A stretch of 11,795 nt of DNA from Acidimicrobiia bacterium (GCA_021296435.1 JAGWAK010000049.1:9661-21455), one strand, 5' to 3'; numbered from the stretch's first letter, positions 1 through 7,058 are shown. Notes: generated by a model not told the origin, from the letters alone. Made by a program: numbers and translations.

Positions 1-935
1 TCGGCGATGAGCACGTTGCGCTGGGCGGGCCGTCCCTCGTCGTCGATGGCGTAGCAGCCCCACTCGGTGCTCATGGTGCCGTCGTCGATGAGCGTCACCA
101 TGGGGTTCGCCACCCGCTCGCCGATCCGCCCGGCGAACACCGAGGCCTCCTTGGCGATGAGGTCCGCCTCCAGGCCGTGCCCGCAGGCCTCGTGGAACAG
201 CACTCCCCCGCCGCCTGGGCCGATGACCACCGGCACGGCCCCGCTCGGTGCCGGCCGGGCCTGGAGCTTGCGCAGCGCCCGCCGGGCTGCGGTGCGTGCC
301 AGGTCACCGACATCGACGGTGTCGAACAACTCGAATCCCACGGTGCGACCCACCGACTCCCGGCCGGTCTGCATACCGGTGTCACCCACCGCCACCGCCG
401 ACACCGAGAACAGCGTCTTGACCTGATCGTCGCTCGCCAGTAGCCCGTCGCTGTTGGCCACGAGGATCGAGCGCTGGCTGTCGCCGTACACGCACGCAAC
501 CTGCGAGATGGCCGAGCCTTCGGCACGCGCCGCCTCGTCGGCGGCCTGCAGCAGGGCGACCTTGCGCGTCTTGGCGACTGCGTCGGGGGCGACGGTCACC
601 TCGTTCGGGGCCGGGGCCTGCTGGCGGCTGAGCTTGCCCGCCGAGGTCGGCGAGCCTCCCGCGCGGGCCGCCGCGGCGGCGGTCTGCGCGGCGGTCCGCA
701 GGCCGCCGGCGCTCAGGTCGGCGGTATGGGCGAAACCGACCGACGAGCCGGAGCGGACACGGATGCCGGCGCCGCTGAGCCGGCCCGAGACCAGTTCCTC
801 GACCTTGCCGTCATCGAAACGGGCCCGCGAGGAGCGGCGGTCCTCCACGAACACCTCGGCGAAGTCGCCGCCGGTGCGCAGAGCAGCCCGCAGCGTGGCA
901 TCCAGGACATCTGCATCCGGCATGGTGCTGGCCAT
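1..935 (-). CDS. tldD: TldD-family metallopeptidase, C-terminal part cut off by the window edge
   Basis: This is a TldD subunit of the TldD/TldE (PmbA) zinc metalloprotease, a cytosolic complex that in known cases degrades unfolded peptides and matures peptide products. The 311 visible codons are open throughout. They contain the family zinc motif HExxxH as HEACGH (residues 248-253) within GVLFHEACGHGLEAD, after the glycine-rich GPGGGG. The preceding N-terminal domain has the usual acidic start (FAEVFVEDRRSS) and the segment YGDSQRSILVANSDG. E. coli TldD is about 480 residues, so roughly a third is missing beyond the left edge. I chose the ATG at 935 because AAGGGAGG (948-941 on the minus strand) lies 5 nt before it. 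An in-frame ATG four codons later (923) is too far from this site. The gene is divergent from the thioesterase. The TldE partner is not in view and could lie beyond the left edge. The substrate is unknown. Confidence 0.93.
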   Translation of the reverse strand, partial: MASTMPDADVLDATLRAALRTGGDFAEVFVEDRRSSRARFDDGKVEELVSGRLSGAGIRVRSGSSVGFAHTADLSAGGLRTAAQTAAAAARAGGSPTSAGKLSRQQAPAPNEVTVAPDAVAKTRKVALLQAADEAARAEGSAISQVACVYGDSQRSILVANSDGLLASDDQVKTLFSVSAVAVGDTGMQTGRESVGRTVGFELFDTVDVGDLARTAARRALRKLQARPAPSGAVPVVIGPGGGGVLFHEACGHGLEADLIAKEASVFAGRIGERVANPMVTLIDDGTMSTEWGCYAIDDEGRPAQRNVLIA

Positions 936-940
936 CGGTG

Positions 941-948
941 CCTCCCTT
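941..948 (-). promoter_or_regulatory. Ribosome binding site of tldD
   Basis: Read on the minus strand this is AAGGGAGG, ending 5 nt before the ATG at 935. It decides the tldD start in favour of 935 over the in-frame ATG at 923. Confidence 0.7.
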
Positions 949-993
949 GCTGCGGTGTGCCGGGAACCGCCGTGCGGTCGCGACTTGAGCGTC

Positions 994-1008
994 ACCAATG
1001 GTACCAAT
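994..1008. repeat. Short direct repeat ACCAAT-GGT-ACCAAT in the tldD/thioesterase divergent region
   Basis: ACCAAT occurs at 994-999 and again at 1003-1008. The 9-nt period is close to one helical turn and includes the palindrome GGTACC. It is the least GC-rich patch between the divergent genes and could be an operator, or part of the tldD promoter (TACCAT reads on the minus strand here). With only two copies of six bases, chance is quite possible. Confidence 0.2.
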
Positions 1009-1065
1009 CGCCGCTCCCGAACCAGGATCGGCTCGGGCGTGGCGGCGTGCCTTCCAGCCCAGGGT

Positions 1066-1094
1066 GTGACCGCCGGAACTGAGGCCCGTAGGGT
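1066..1094 (+). promoter_or_regulatory. Candidate promoter giving a leaderless thioesterase mRNA
   Basis: GTGACC (1066-1071) matches four of six bases of TTGACA. TAGGGT (1089-1094) matches the actinobacterial TANNNT -10 pattern. The spacer is 17 nt. The -10 box ends 7 nt before the GTG at 1102, so transcription would begin at the start codon. No good Shine-Dalgarno precedes that GTG, which fits leaderless translation. Confidence 0.5.
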
Positions 1095-1101
1095 AGCGAC
1101 C

Positions 1102-1491
1102 GTGGTTCTGGAACCCGGCGCTCGCGGCAGTGCCGGACGGACCGTCGGCGAGGCTGACACCGGCGCGTCCGTCGGCTCGAGCGACCTGCCGATCCTCGCC
1201 ACGCCGATCCTGCTGGCCCTCGGCGAGGCCGCCACCATCGATGCTCTCTCCGGCGCGCTCCCCGGCGGCTCCACCAGCGTCAGCATGCGGGTCCACTTCG
1301 ACCACGTGCGGCCCATCCCGGTGGGGCGACCGGTGTTCGCCACGGCGCTGCTCGAGCGCGTCGAGGGGCGGCGCCTCACCTTCAGCGTCGAGGCGCGCGA
1401 CGAAGCCGGCGACCTGGTGGGCAGCGGGCGTATCGTTCGGATCGTCGTCGACCGCAGCCGTTTCGAGGAGCGCGTGCCGCCGGCGCAGTAG
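1102..1491 (+). CDS. FlK-type hotdog-fold acyl-CoA thioesterase
   Basis: This 129-residue cytosolic protein belongs to the thioesterase family typified by fluoroacetyl-CoA thioesterase FlK. Thr34 (in ILATP), Glu42 (in LGEAA) and His68 (in FDHVRP) stand at exactly the spacing of the FlK triad Thr42/Glu50/His76 (+8, +26), followed by the family PVG turn (PIPVG). The length is normal for a single hotdog domain. The open frame runs far upstream, but that part is antisense to tldD. GTG 1102 is chosen because the family homology begins right there (VLEPG) and a promoter-like pair sits 7 nt upstream. An in-frame GTG at 1066 is less likely. The likely role is hydrolysis of a small or aberrant acyl-CoA; the true substrate cannot be read from sequence, and fluoroacetate resistance should not be assumed. 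It is transcribed divergently from tldD and closed by a hairpin just after the stop. Confidence 0.85.
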   Translation: MVLEPGARGSAGRTVGEADTGASVGSSDLPILATPILLALGEAATIDALSGALPGGSTSVSMRVHFDHVRPIPVGRPVFATALLERVEGRRLTFSVEARDEAGDLVGSGRIVRIVVDRSRFEERVPPAQ

Positions 1492-1493
1492 AC

Positions 1494-1526
1494 CCGGCCG
1501 ACCGCACGGGGCGGAACTTCGGCCGG
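1494..1526 (+). terminator. Hairpin terminator after the thioesterase gene
   Basis: CCGGCCGA (1494-1501) pairs perfectly with TCGGCCGG (1519-1526). An inner CCGC/GCGG stem (1502-1505 with 1511-1514) can stack on it, leaving AACT unpaired on one side. It starts 3 nt after the TAG stop. There is no T-tract, which is usual for high-GC actinobacterial terminators. Confidence 0.5.
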
Positions 1527-1604
1527 CGCGGCGCACTCCTGCCCCTCGAAGCGCCCGGAGTTCGCCTCTTCGTAGCCGTAGGGCACAGCACCGGCACGCA
1601 CGAG

Positions 1605-1610
1605 TAACCT
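1605..1610 (+). promoter_or_regulatory. Weak -10-like box upstream of the UPF0104/PAP2 run
   Basis: TAACCT fits TANNNT. A GGCACA at 1582-1587 is 17 nt upstream and matches only the ACA half of TTGACA. It lies in the 235-nt gap (1492-1726) between the thioesterase terminator and the membrane protein start, where a promoter is expected. Apart from this and the hairpin at 1494-1526, I see nothing else in that gap. Confidence 0.25.
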
Positions 1611-1726
1611 TTGGAACACCCATCGGCGCTCCGGGCCGAAACCAGAACCGGCCGTCAGCGAGCAGCGGCGTCGCCACGTCGAGCCATCCGGAGGCCGACA
1701 CAGCCCGATCCCCTCGCAAGGAACCC

Positions 1727-2746
1727 ATGGACCGCAAGCGCACCTGGACTGTTTACGCCCTCCGCGCGGGCATCAGCGGCGGGCTGCTGACATTCCTCAT
1801 CGTCCAGGGTCCGAACCTCGACGCCTCCAAGCTGCTTCCGGACTGGAACCGCTGGACGCCCTTCTGGCTGTTCGGCGCCTTCGCCCTCATGGGGCTGTCG
1901 CTGGTGCTCGGCGCCCTGCGCTGGCGCCAGGTCACCGAGGCGCTGCGCCTCGAAGTTCCCCTGCGCGGGGTCCTGTCCCACTTCATCGCCGGGCAATTCG
2001 TGTCGAACGTGATGCCGACAACCATCGGCGGGGACGTGCTGCGTGTCACCCGGCTCGGGCGCGACACCGGCAAGCACCCGGCCGCCTTCGCCTCGGTGAT
2101 CTTCGAACGGCTCTCGGGGTGGCTGGTACTGCCCATGTTCACCTTCGTGGGCCTGGCTCTGAATCCGCCTCTGGCCGGCCTTGGGGCCTCCTCGGCCACC
2201 GCCATCACGCTGGCGTGCATCACGCTCGCCACCTTCGGGGGCCTGTTGTACGTGGTGGGCCACCACGCCACGGGCCGCTGGCTGGCAGGGCGCAGCGGCA
2301 TCGCCCGTTACCTCAACGCCATGCATCTCGCCCTGGATGCCCTGAGGGCGCAGCCGCGCGCCGCGGTACGCCTGCTGGTCGCCTCGGTGGTCTACCAGTT
2401 GTCGGTGCTGCTAGCGGTGGGATGCGCCACCGAGGCGATGGGCATCGACGAGGTGGGCTTCACCGCCCTGTTGGCGTTCTTCCCCGCCGTCCTGATGCTG
2501 CAGGTCCTGCCGCTGGGCATCGGGGGCCTCGGCGTGCGCGAGGCCTCGCTGGTGTTCTTCCTGACCGCCATCGGCGCGCCGGAGGAGCAGGCGTTCTCAC
2601 TGGGCCTGCTGATCGGTCTGCTGATCCTGCTCTGCAGCCTCCCGGGACTGCCCGCGGTGCTGCTCGGTAACCGGCTGTTCGGCCGCCGGCACATGTCTGC
2701 GGACCCACCGGAAACCGGCGAGGACCGCGCCGAGGCGCTCGTCTGA
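1727..2746 (+). CDS. UPF0104 / lysylphosphatidylglycerol synthase TM-region family membrane protein
   Basis: This 339-residue polytopic membrane protein has hydrophobic segments near residues 12-26, 46-64, 83-100, 123-145, 157-178, 214-240, 243-263 and 287-315. The family signature blocks are present in order: NVMPTTIGGDVLRV (95-108), SVIFERLSG (123-131) and LPLGIGGLGVREAS (261-274). The family (Pfam LPG_synthase_TM; YbhN, AglD and the flippase half of MprF) includes proteins that flip or handle lipids or lipid-linked sugars. No aminoacyl-transferase domain is attached, so it is not a complete MprF. The start is ATG 1727, with AAGGA at 1718-1722. Upstream in-frame sequence overlaps the thioesterase gene and is not coding. 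The stop lies 7 nt before the PAP2 start, so they are almost certainly co-transcribed. The C-terminal tail is acidic and presumably cytoplasmic. The substrate is unknown. Confidence 0.88.
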   Translation: MDRKRTWTVYALRAGISGGLLTFLIVQGPNLDASKLLPDWNRWTPFWLFGAFALMGLSLVLGALRWRQVTEALRLEVPLRGVLSHFIAGQFVSNVMPTTIGGDVLRVTRLGRDTGKHPAAFASVIFERLSGWLVLPMFTFVGLALNPPLAGLGASSATAITLACITLATFGGLLYVVGHHATGRWLAGRSGIARYLNAMHLALDALRAQPRAAVRLLVASVVYQLSVLLAVGCATEAMGIDEVGFTALLAFFPAVLMLQVLPLGIGGLGVREASLVFFLTAIGAPEEQAFSLGLLIGLLILLCSLPGLPAVLLGNRLFGRRHMSADPPETGEDRAEALV

Positions 2747-2753
2747 GGTTCCC

Positions 2754-3704
2754 GTGACCACCGGAGTTGTCCGACCGCACGGTCGTGAGGAAAACGACCG
2801 GAGGCAACGGTGGGCACAATCGCCGCTTGTCCGCTGGTTGCGGGAACAAGGCGAGGCCTGGGGTGGCCCGCATCAGGCCACGCGACACCAATTGGGCATC
2901 CGCTGGTGGCGGGAGCTCCTGCTCATCGGCTTGTTCTATTTCGGCTACAACCTCGTCCGGAACCACTTCGGTTCGGCGGCGGTGGGGCCGGTCCACGCTC
3001 TGAACAACGCCGAGATCGTGATCGAACTCGAGCGGGCGCTGGGCCTCTACTTCGAGTCGACCATGCAGGGCTGGTTCCTGGGATGGGATGCCTTCATCTC
3101 GATCTGGAACGTCTTCTACGGGCTGCTGCACTTCAGCGTGACGTTCTTCACACTGGTGTGGCTGTACCTCAAGTTCCCCGAGGTCTACCAGCGGTGGCGG
3201 ACCACGGGTCTGGTATGCACCGGGCTGGGACTCGTGGGGTTCGCACTGTTCCCGCTCATGCCCCCGCGGCTGCTCGGAGATTGCGGGCCGTACGGCGCCT
3301 GCCTGCCGGATGCCGGCTTCGTCGACACCATGATCCACTACGAAGGTCTCTGGTCGTTCGACTCCGGCACCTTCCAGGCGCTCTCCAACCAGTACGCGGC
3401 AATGCCGAGCATTCACTTCGCCTGGGCGTTCTGGTGCTTCCTGGCGCTCCGTGGCCGGGTGCGCAGCGGCTGGGGGCGCGTGGGCCTGTACCTCTATCCG
3501 CCGCTGACCCTCTTCGCCGTGGTGGTGACCGCCAACCACTACTGGATCGACGCGGTGGCGGGCGTCGCCTGCCTCCTGCTGGCTCTGGCATGGGCCACGC
3601 CCCTGGTGCGCTGGAGCCAACAGCGCCGAAAGCGTCGGCTGGAGCGTGGCCAGCGCGCTGAGGAGATCGTCGCCACAACCACCTCGCGCCGCGCGCCTCA
3701 CTAA
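2754..3704 (+). CDS. PAP2-superfamily membrane phosphatase (AUR1/inositolphosphotransferase-like)
   Basis: This 316-residue integral membrane protein has hydrophobic stretches near residues 54-68, 113-138, 151-168, 222-233, 245-260 and 264-282. Its PAP2 active-site motifs are AAMPSIHFAW (PSxH, His221) and TANHYWIDAVAG (His262 nucleophile candidate, Asp266). A PPRLL segment (170-174) precedes them, as in the AUR1-like subgroup that includes inositolphosphotransferases; the classical KxxxxxxRP motif is not evident. The reaction is probably dephosphorylation or head-group transfer on a lipid phosphate at the membrane. The start is GTG 2754. It follows the upstream stop by 7 nt, and the ribosome site TGAGG overlaps that stop codon, which suggests translational coupling. 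The soluble N-terminus (1-52) is Arg-rich, and the C-terminus (287-305) is very basic. Candidate substrates are undecaprenyl pyrophosphate, phosphatidic acid or an inositol phospholipid; sequence does not decide. Confidence 0.87.
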   Translation: MTTGVVRPHGREENDRRQRWAQSPLVRWLREQGEAWGGPHQATRHQLGIRWWRELLLIGLFYFGYNLVRNHFGSAAVGPVHALNNAEIVIELERALGLYFESTMQGWFLGWDAFISIWNVFYGLLHFSVTFFTLVWLYLKFPEVYQRWRTTGLVCTGLGLVGFALFPLMPPRLLGDCGPYGACLPDAGFVDTMIHYEGLWSFDSGTFQALSNQYAAMPSIHFAWAFWCFLALRGRVRSGWGRVGLYLYPPLTLFAVVVTANHYWIDAVAGVACLLLALAWATPLVRWSQQRRKRRLERGQRAEEIVATTTSRRAPH

Positions 3705-3751
3705 GGTATCCACATATTGTCCCCGGTTAACGATCCCAGCGAGGCTCCACA

Positions 3752-5596
3752 ATGCTGCTGAATCGAGTCATCACGCCCGCGTCCCTGCGGGAGATGGGCT
3801 ACGACGATCTCGACACGCTCGCCGAGGAAATCCGGGCCTTCATCGTGGATGCGGTCACCACCCACGGCGGCCATCTGGGCTCGAACCTCGGCGCAGTCGA
3901 GTTGACGCTCGCCCTGCACCGCGTCTTCAACTCTCCCACCGATGCGATCATCTGGGACACGGGCCACCAGGCCTACGTGCACAAGATCGTCACCGGCCGC
4001 TCGCGCATGTTCGAAGAACTGCGCAAGCCGGGGGGCCTGTCGGGCTATCCGTCACGCGAGGAATCGGAGCACGACTGGGTCGAGAACAGCCACGCGTCGA
4101 CGTCGTTGAGCTACGCCCACGGGCTGGCGCTGGCCTACCGGAACGCCGAAGAGCGGGGCGGGCCCCGGCGCCGCGTCGTGGCGGTGATCGGGGACGGGTC
4201 GATGACCGGCGGCATGGCCTTCGAGGGATTGAACAACCTGGGCCACTCCAACCTGGACGTGGTCATCATCTTCAACGACAACGGTCGCTCGTACGCTCCC
4301 ACGGTTTCCCGGCTCAGCGAACGGCTGGCGCGCCTGGCGGTGAACCCGGCGTTCGTCCAGCAGCAGGAAAGGGTGGAACGGATCCTGGGAGACCTCCCGC
4401 TCGTCGGCGAGCACATGGACCGGGTCGTGGACGCGGTCAAGGCGGGTGTGCGCGAGTTGCAGGAGTCACCCTCGTTCTTCTCGGACCTCGGCATTCGCTA
4501 CACCGGACCGTTCGACGGTCACGACATCCGCAACCTGGAGCGCAGTCTCCGCCACGCGGCCGAGCTGAAGGGGCCCGTCGTCGTACACGTGCTGACCGAC
4601 AAGGGCCGCGGTTACGCCCCCGCGGAGCGCGATCCCATCAAGCGCATGCACGACACCTCCCAGACCAAGCTGGGCAGCTACACCCAGGCCTTCGCCGACG
4701 CCATCGTGAAGGAGGCCGAGTCCCGGCCGGACCTGGTGGCGATCACCGCCGCCATGCCCGACTCCACGGGGCTGCTGACCTTCAAGGATCGCTTCGCTGA
4801 TCGGTTCGTAGACGTGGGGATCGCCGAGCAGCACGCCGTGACCTCGGCCGCCGGCATGGCGATGGGCGGCCTGCGCCCGGTGGTGGCCATCTACTCCACC
4901 TTCCTCACGCGGGCCTTCGATCAGGTGAATCTCGACGTGGGATTGCACCGCCAGCCGGTGGTGTTCTGCATCGACCGGGCGGGGATCACCGGCGACGACG
5001 GCCCCTCGCACCACGGGATCCTCGACATGGCGCTGCTCACGAAGGTCCCGGGCATGTGCGTGATGGCCCCGTCCTCGTACCAGGAACTGGAGGTCATGCT
5101 GTCACAGGCGCTGGACATGACCGACGGACCGGTCGCCATCCGCTGGCCCAAGACCGCGGCCCGCCAGGCCGCCGAGGACGAAGTGGGAAGCGGGCTCGCC
5201 GGTCGCAAGGTGCGCAGCGGTGAGACGGTCTGCCTGCTGGCGGTGGGCAAGATGCTGGAGACCGTCGAGCAGGTCGCCGCAAAGCTGGAGAGCCACGGGG
5301 TCTCCACCTCGGTCTGGGACGTGCGGGTGGTGGCTCCGCTGGATGAGGCGATGCTGAACGATGCCCGGTCGCACGCGCTCGTGGTCACCGTCGAGGACGG
5401 CATCCGCGAGGGTGGCGCCGGCGCCGGCATCGCAACGGCCCTGAGCGCCATGGACCATCCCGCGGCCATGCCGGCTCTGCGGATCCTGGGGATCCCCACC
5501 GCCTACCTGCCGCACGGGAAGCCCGACGAGATCCTGGCGGCCTGCGGCCTCGACGCCACCTCGATCGCGGCGACCGCGCTGGAGGCGCTCGGCTGA
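3752..5596 (+). CDS. dxs: 1-deoxy-D-xylulose-5-phosphate synthase
   Basis: Dxs is the cytosolic thiamine-diphosphate enzyme that condenses pyruvate with glyceraldehyde 3-phosphate, the first step of the MEP isoprenoid pathway. All 614 residues align with the family. Seen are HLGSNLG (41-47), IWDTGHQAY (67-75), the ThDP/Mg motif GDGSMTGG (148) to NDN (175-177), RYTGPFDGHD (249-258), the catalytic glutamate in GIAEQHAVT (Glu359), and DRAGITGDDGPSHHG (408-422). The start is ATG 3752, with GAGG at 3741-3744. It lies 47 nt after the PAP2 gene on the same strand, so it may share that transcript. A local AT-rich spot (3711-3720, TATTGT at 3715) may add its own promoter. It is the standard full-length enzyme with no odd residues. 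The 3' end is closed by a hairpin shared with nfuA. Confidence 0.97.
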   Translation: MLLNRVITPASLREMGYDDLDTLAEEIRAFIVDAVTTHGGHLGSNLGAVELTLALHRVFNSPTDAIIWDTGHQAYVHKIVTGRSRMFEELRKPGGLSGYPSREESEHDWVENSHASTSLSYAHGLALAYRNAEERGGPRRRVVAVIGDGSMTGGMAFEGLNNLGHSNLDVVIIFNDNGRSYAPTVSRLSERLARLAVNPAFVQQQERVERILGDLPLVGEHMDRVVDAVKAGVRELQESPSFFSDLGIRYTGPFDGHDIRNLERSLRHAAELKGPVVVHVLTDKGRGYAPAERDPIKRMHDTSQTKLGSYTQAFADAIVKEAESRPDLVAITAAMPDSTGLLTFKDRFADRFVDVGIAEQHAVTSAAGMAMGGLRPVVAIYSTFLTRAFDQVNLDVGLHRQPVVFCIDRAGITGDDGPSHHGILDMALLTKVPGMCVMAPSSYQELEVMLSQALDMTDGPVAIRWPKTAARQAAEDEVGSGLAGRKVRSGETVCLLAVGKMLETVEQVAAKLESHGVSTSVWDVRVVAPLDEAMLNDARSHALVVTVEDGIREGGAGAGIATALSAMDHPAAMPALRILGIPTAYLPHGKPDEILAACGLDATSIAATALEALG

Positions 5597-5607
5597 TCCT
5601 TCCGGCC

Positions 5608-5624
5608 CGGCGGGCACCCTGCCG
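5608..5624. terminator. Bidirectional hairpin between dxs and nfuA
   Basis: A 7-bp stem (CGGCGGG with CCCTGCCG, one G-T wobble) closes a CAC loop. It sits in the only 38 nt between the two convergent stop codons. There is no T-run on either strand. Confidence 0.45.
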
Positions 5625-5634
5625 TCAGCGGGCG

Positions 5635-6291
5635 CTACTGGTAGAAGGGGTTCTCCCCGGCGTCGTGATCGGTGACGTCGATCACGTCAAGGATCTCCGG
5701 CACGTGCTGGGTAATGATCGTGGCGACGCCCTGATGCAGGGTGGCGGCGCTCATCGTGCACCCCTGGCAGCCGCCTCCCATGAGCAGGAACGCCTTGCTG
5801 TCCTCCACCTTGACGAGTTCCACGTACCCGCCGTGCGCGGCAAGGGAGGGGTTGACGTGGTTGTTCAGCAGATTCTGCAGCCGTTCGGCCACCGAGCCGG
5901 ATTCCGAGAGGTCGATGCGGTCGGCCATGTCGGGGCGGTTGGGGTTGCGGATCACCAGGCCGCCCTGCAGCGGGTTGCTGGGAACATCCAGCGTGGCTCC
6001 GGTCAGGTTCTCGACGGAATCCCCCGGAATGATGACGGTCAGCCCGGCCGACTCGTACACCACGTCGTCGCCGTCGACACTGCCGATCTCGTGCAGCGAC
6101 AGGTCATAGCCGAATTCGAACGTCATGCTGGGCGACATCTCCGTGCCCGAGATGGCGACGCGCAGCCCCAGGGTTGGCCCGTCGGCCTCCTCGGCGAGCG
6201 CGCCGAGCACGACCTCGGCGGCATCATCGGTCACTTGCATGATCATGGACGTGGCGGTGGCGGTGGAACCGGCATTCAAATCGGTGGTCAC
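5635..6291 (-). CDS. nfuA: NfuA-type Fe-S cluster carrier protein
   Basis: This 218-residue cytosolic protein has the two-domain NfuA layout. An N-terminal A-type (IscA/HesB-like) domain spans about residues 17-115, with none of the carrier cysteines and so degenerate. A C-terminal NifU-like domain spans about residues 133-208, with the cluster-binding CxxC as GGGCQGCTMS (Cys175, Cys178). It would bind one [4Fe-4S] per dimer and deliver it to apo-enzymes. The tail ENPFYQ resembles the aromatic C-terminus typical of the family. The start is GTG 6291, which lacks a Shine-Dalgarno but follows a TATCCT box by 7 nt (leaderless pattern). A downstream in-frame ATG at 6246, closer to the domain start, is the alternative. 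It is divergent from the crotonase gene and convergent with dxs. Notably, the MEP-pathway enzymes IspG and IspH need [4Fe-4S], although nothing here shows a regulatory link. Confidence 0.92.
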   Translation of the reverse strand: MTTDLNAGSTATATSMIMQVTDDAAEVVLGALAEEADGPTLGLRVAISGTEMSPSMTFEFGYDLSLHEIGSVDGDDVVYESAGLTVIIPGDSVENLTGATLDVPSNPLQGGLVIRNPNRPDMADRIDLSESGSVAERLQNLLNNHVNPSLAAHGGYVELVKVEDSKAFLLMGGGCQGCTMSAATLHQGVATIITQHVPEILDVIDVTDHDAGENPFYQ

Positions 6292-6298
6292 GACACGC

Positions 6299-6304
6299 AG
6301 GATA
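6299..6304 (-). promoter_or_regulatory. -10 box placed for a leaderless nfuA transcript
   Basis: On the minus strand this reads TATCCT (four of six bases of TATAAT) and ends 7 nt before GTG 6291. I see no matching -35 at 16-18 nt. No ribosome site precedes the GTG, which supports a leaderless reading. Confidence 0.38.
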
Positions 6305-6392
6305 TAGGCTCGGCCGGCCCCGCCGGGCCCGGCAATGCTCCGGGGACGGCATTTGGGCCGGCTGCAGCGGCTAGAGATCGGAGGGGTCTGAC

Positions 6393-7058
6393 GTGAGTGA
6401 CACGCCCGTCACGCTGAGCATGGTGGGCCCGGTGGCGCTCGTCAGCATCGACGACGGCAAGGTCAACGCCCTGACGCCCGACCTCCTCGACAGCCTGTTC
6501 GGTTTGCTCGACGCCGCCGAGGCCAACGCGGGTGCAGTCGTGCTGGCCGGCCGGCCGGGGGTGTTCTGTGCCGGACTCGACCTGAATGTCATGCGCGGCG
6601 GTGGCCCCGCCGTGAAGGATCTGCTTCGCAAGGGCGGCGAGATCTTTCTGCGGCTGGCGGAGTTTCCCCGCCCGATCGTGGCCGCCTGTACCGGGCATGC
6701 CCTGGCCGCGGGAGCAGTCGTGCTGCTGTGCTGCGACATCCGGATCTGTGCCGCCGGCACCTACAAAGTCGGACTCAACGAGGTGGCCATCGGCCTGCCC
6801 CTGCCCCCAATCGTGGTTGCGCTGGCCCGGGCACGGCTGTCGCCGCGGCACTTCACCCGGGCGTGCAACACCGCCCAGGTCTACTCGCCGGCTGAGGCTG
6901 TCGAGGTGGGGTTCCTCGACCAGGCCGACTCGACCGACGCCACCGGCGAGGCCCTACGGGTCGCCACCGAGCTCGCCGAGGGCCTCAATGCCGACGCGTT
7001 CGCCACCACCCGCCGGCTGACCTGCGAAGGGCTCGCCGAGACGATCACGCCTAACTAG
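6393..7058 (+). CDS. Crotonase-fold enoyl-CoA hydratase/isomerase family protein
   Basis: This 221-residue cytosolic enzyme has the crotonase fold, which acts on CoA thioesters. The oxyanion-hole segments are FCAGLDL (58-64) and GHALAAG (101-107), followed by CCDIRIC (113-119) and NEVAIGL (129-135). Aligned with rat enoyl-CoA hydratase, the Glu144 position is Val109 while the Glu164 equivalent remains (Glu130). One catalytic Glu suits an isomerase or another crotonase-type reaction better than classical hydration. The start is GTG 6393 with GGAGGGG about 7 nt upstream. At 221 residues it is shorter than the 250-260 of typical hydratases. The neighbours give no pathway clue: it is divergent from nfuA and convergent with the Rpf protein. 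Family assignment is firm; the reaction is unknown. Confidence 0.9.
   Translation: MSDTPVTLSMVGPVALVSIDDGKVNALTPDLLDSLFGLLDAAEANAGAVVLAGRPGVFCAGLDLNVMRGGGPAVKDLLRKGGEIFLRLAEFPRPIVAACTGHALAAGAVVLLCCDIRICAAGTYKVGLNEVAIGLPLPPIVVALARARLSPRHFTRACNTAQVYSPAEAVEVGFLDQADSTDATGEALRVATELAEGLNADAFATTRRLTCEGLAETITPN

Noticed and set aside
454..1101. Long plus-strand open frame in front of the thioesterase, suggesting a 345-aa protein
   Set aside because: It runs antisense through the clearly homologous tldD gene and shows no recognisable domain. Only the part from GTG 1102 matches a family.
3646..4800. 384-codon plus-strand frame overlapping the PAP2 end and dxs
   Set aside because: It is a frame-shifted shadow of dxs, rich in Arg/Pro/Gly. 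dxs itself is full length and fully conserved.
5665..6396. 243-codon plus-strand frame across nfuA
   Set aside because: It is antisense to nfuA, which has the CxxC NifU domain. The shadow has only low-complexity Gly/His/Val sequence.
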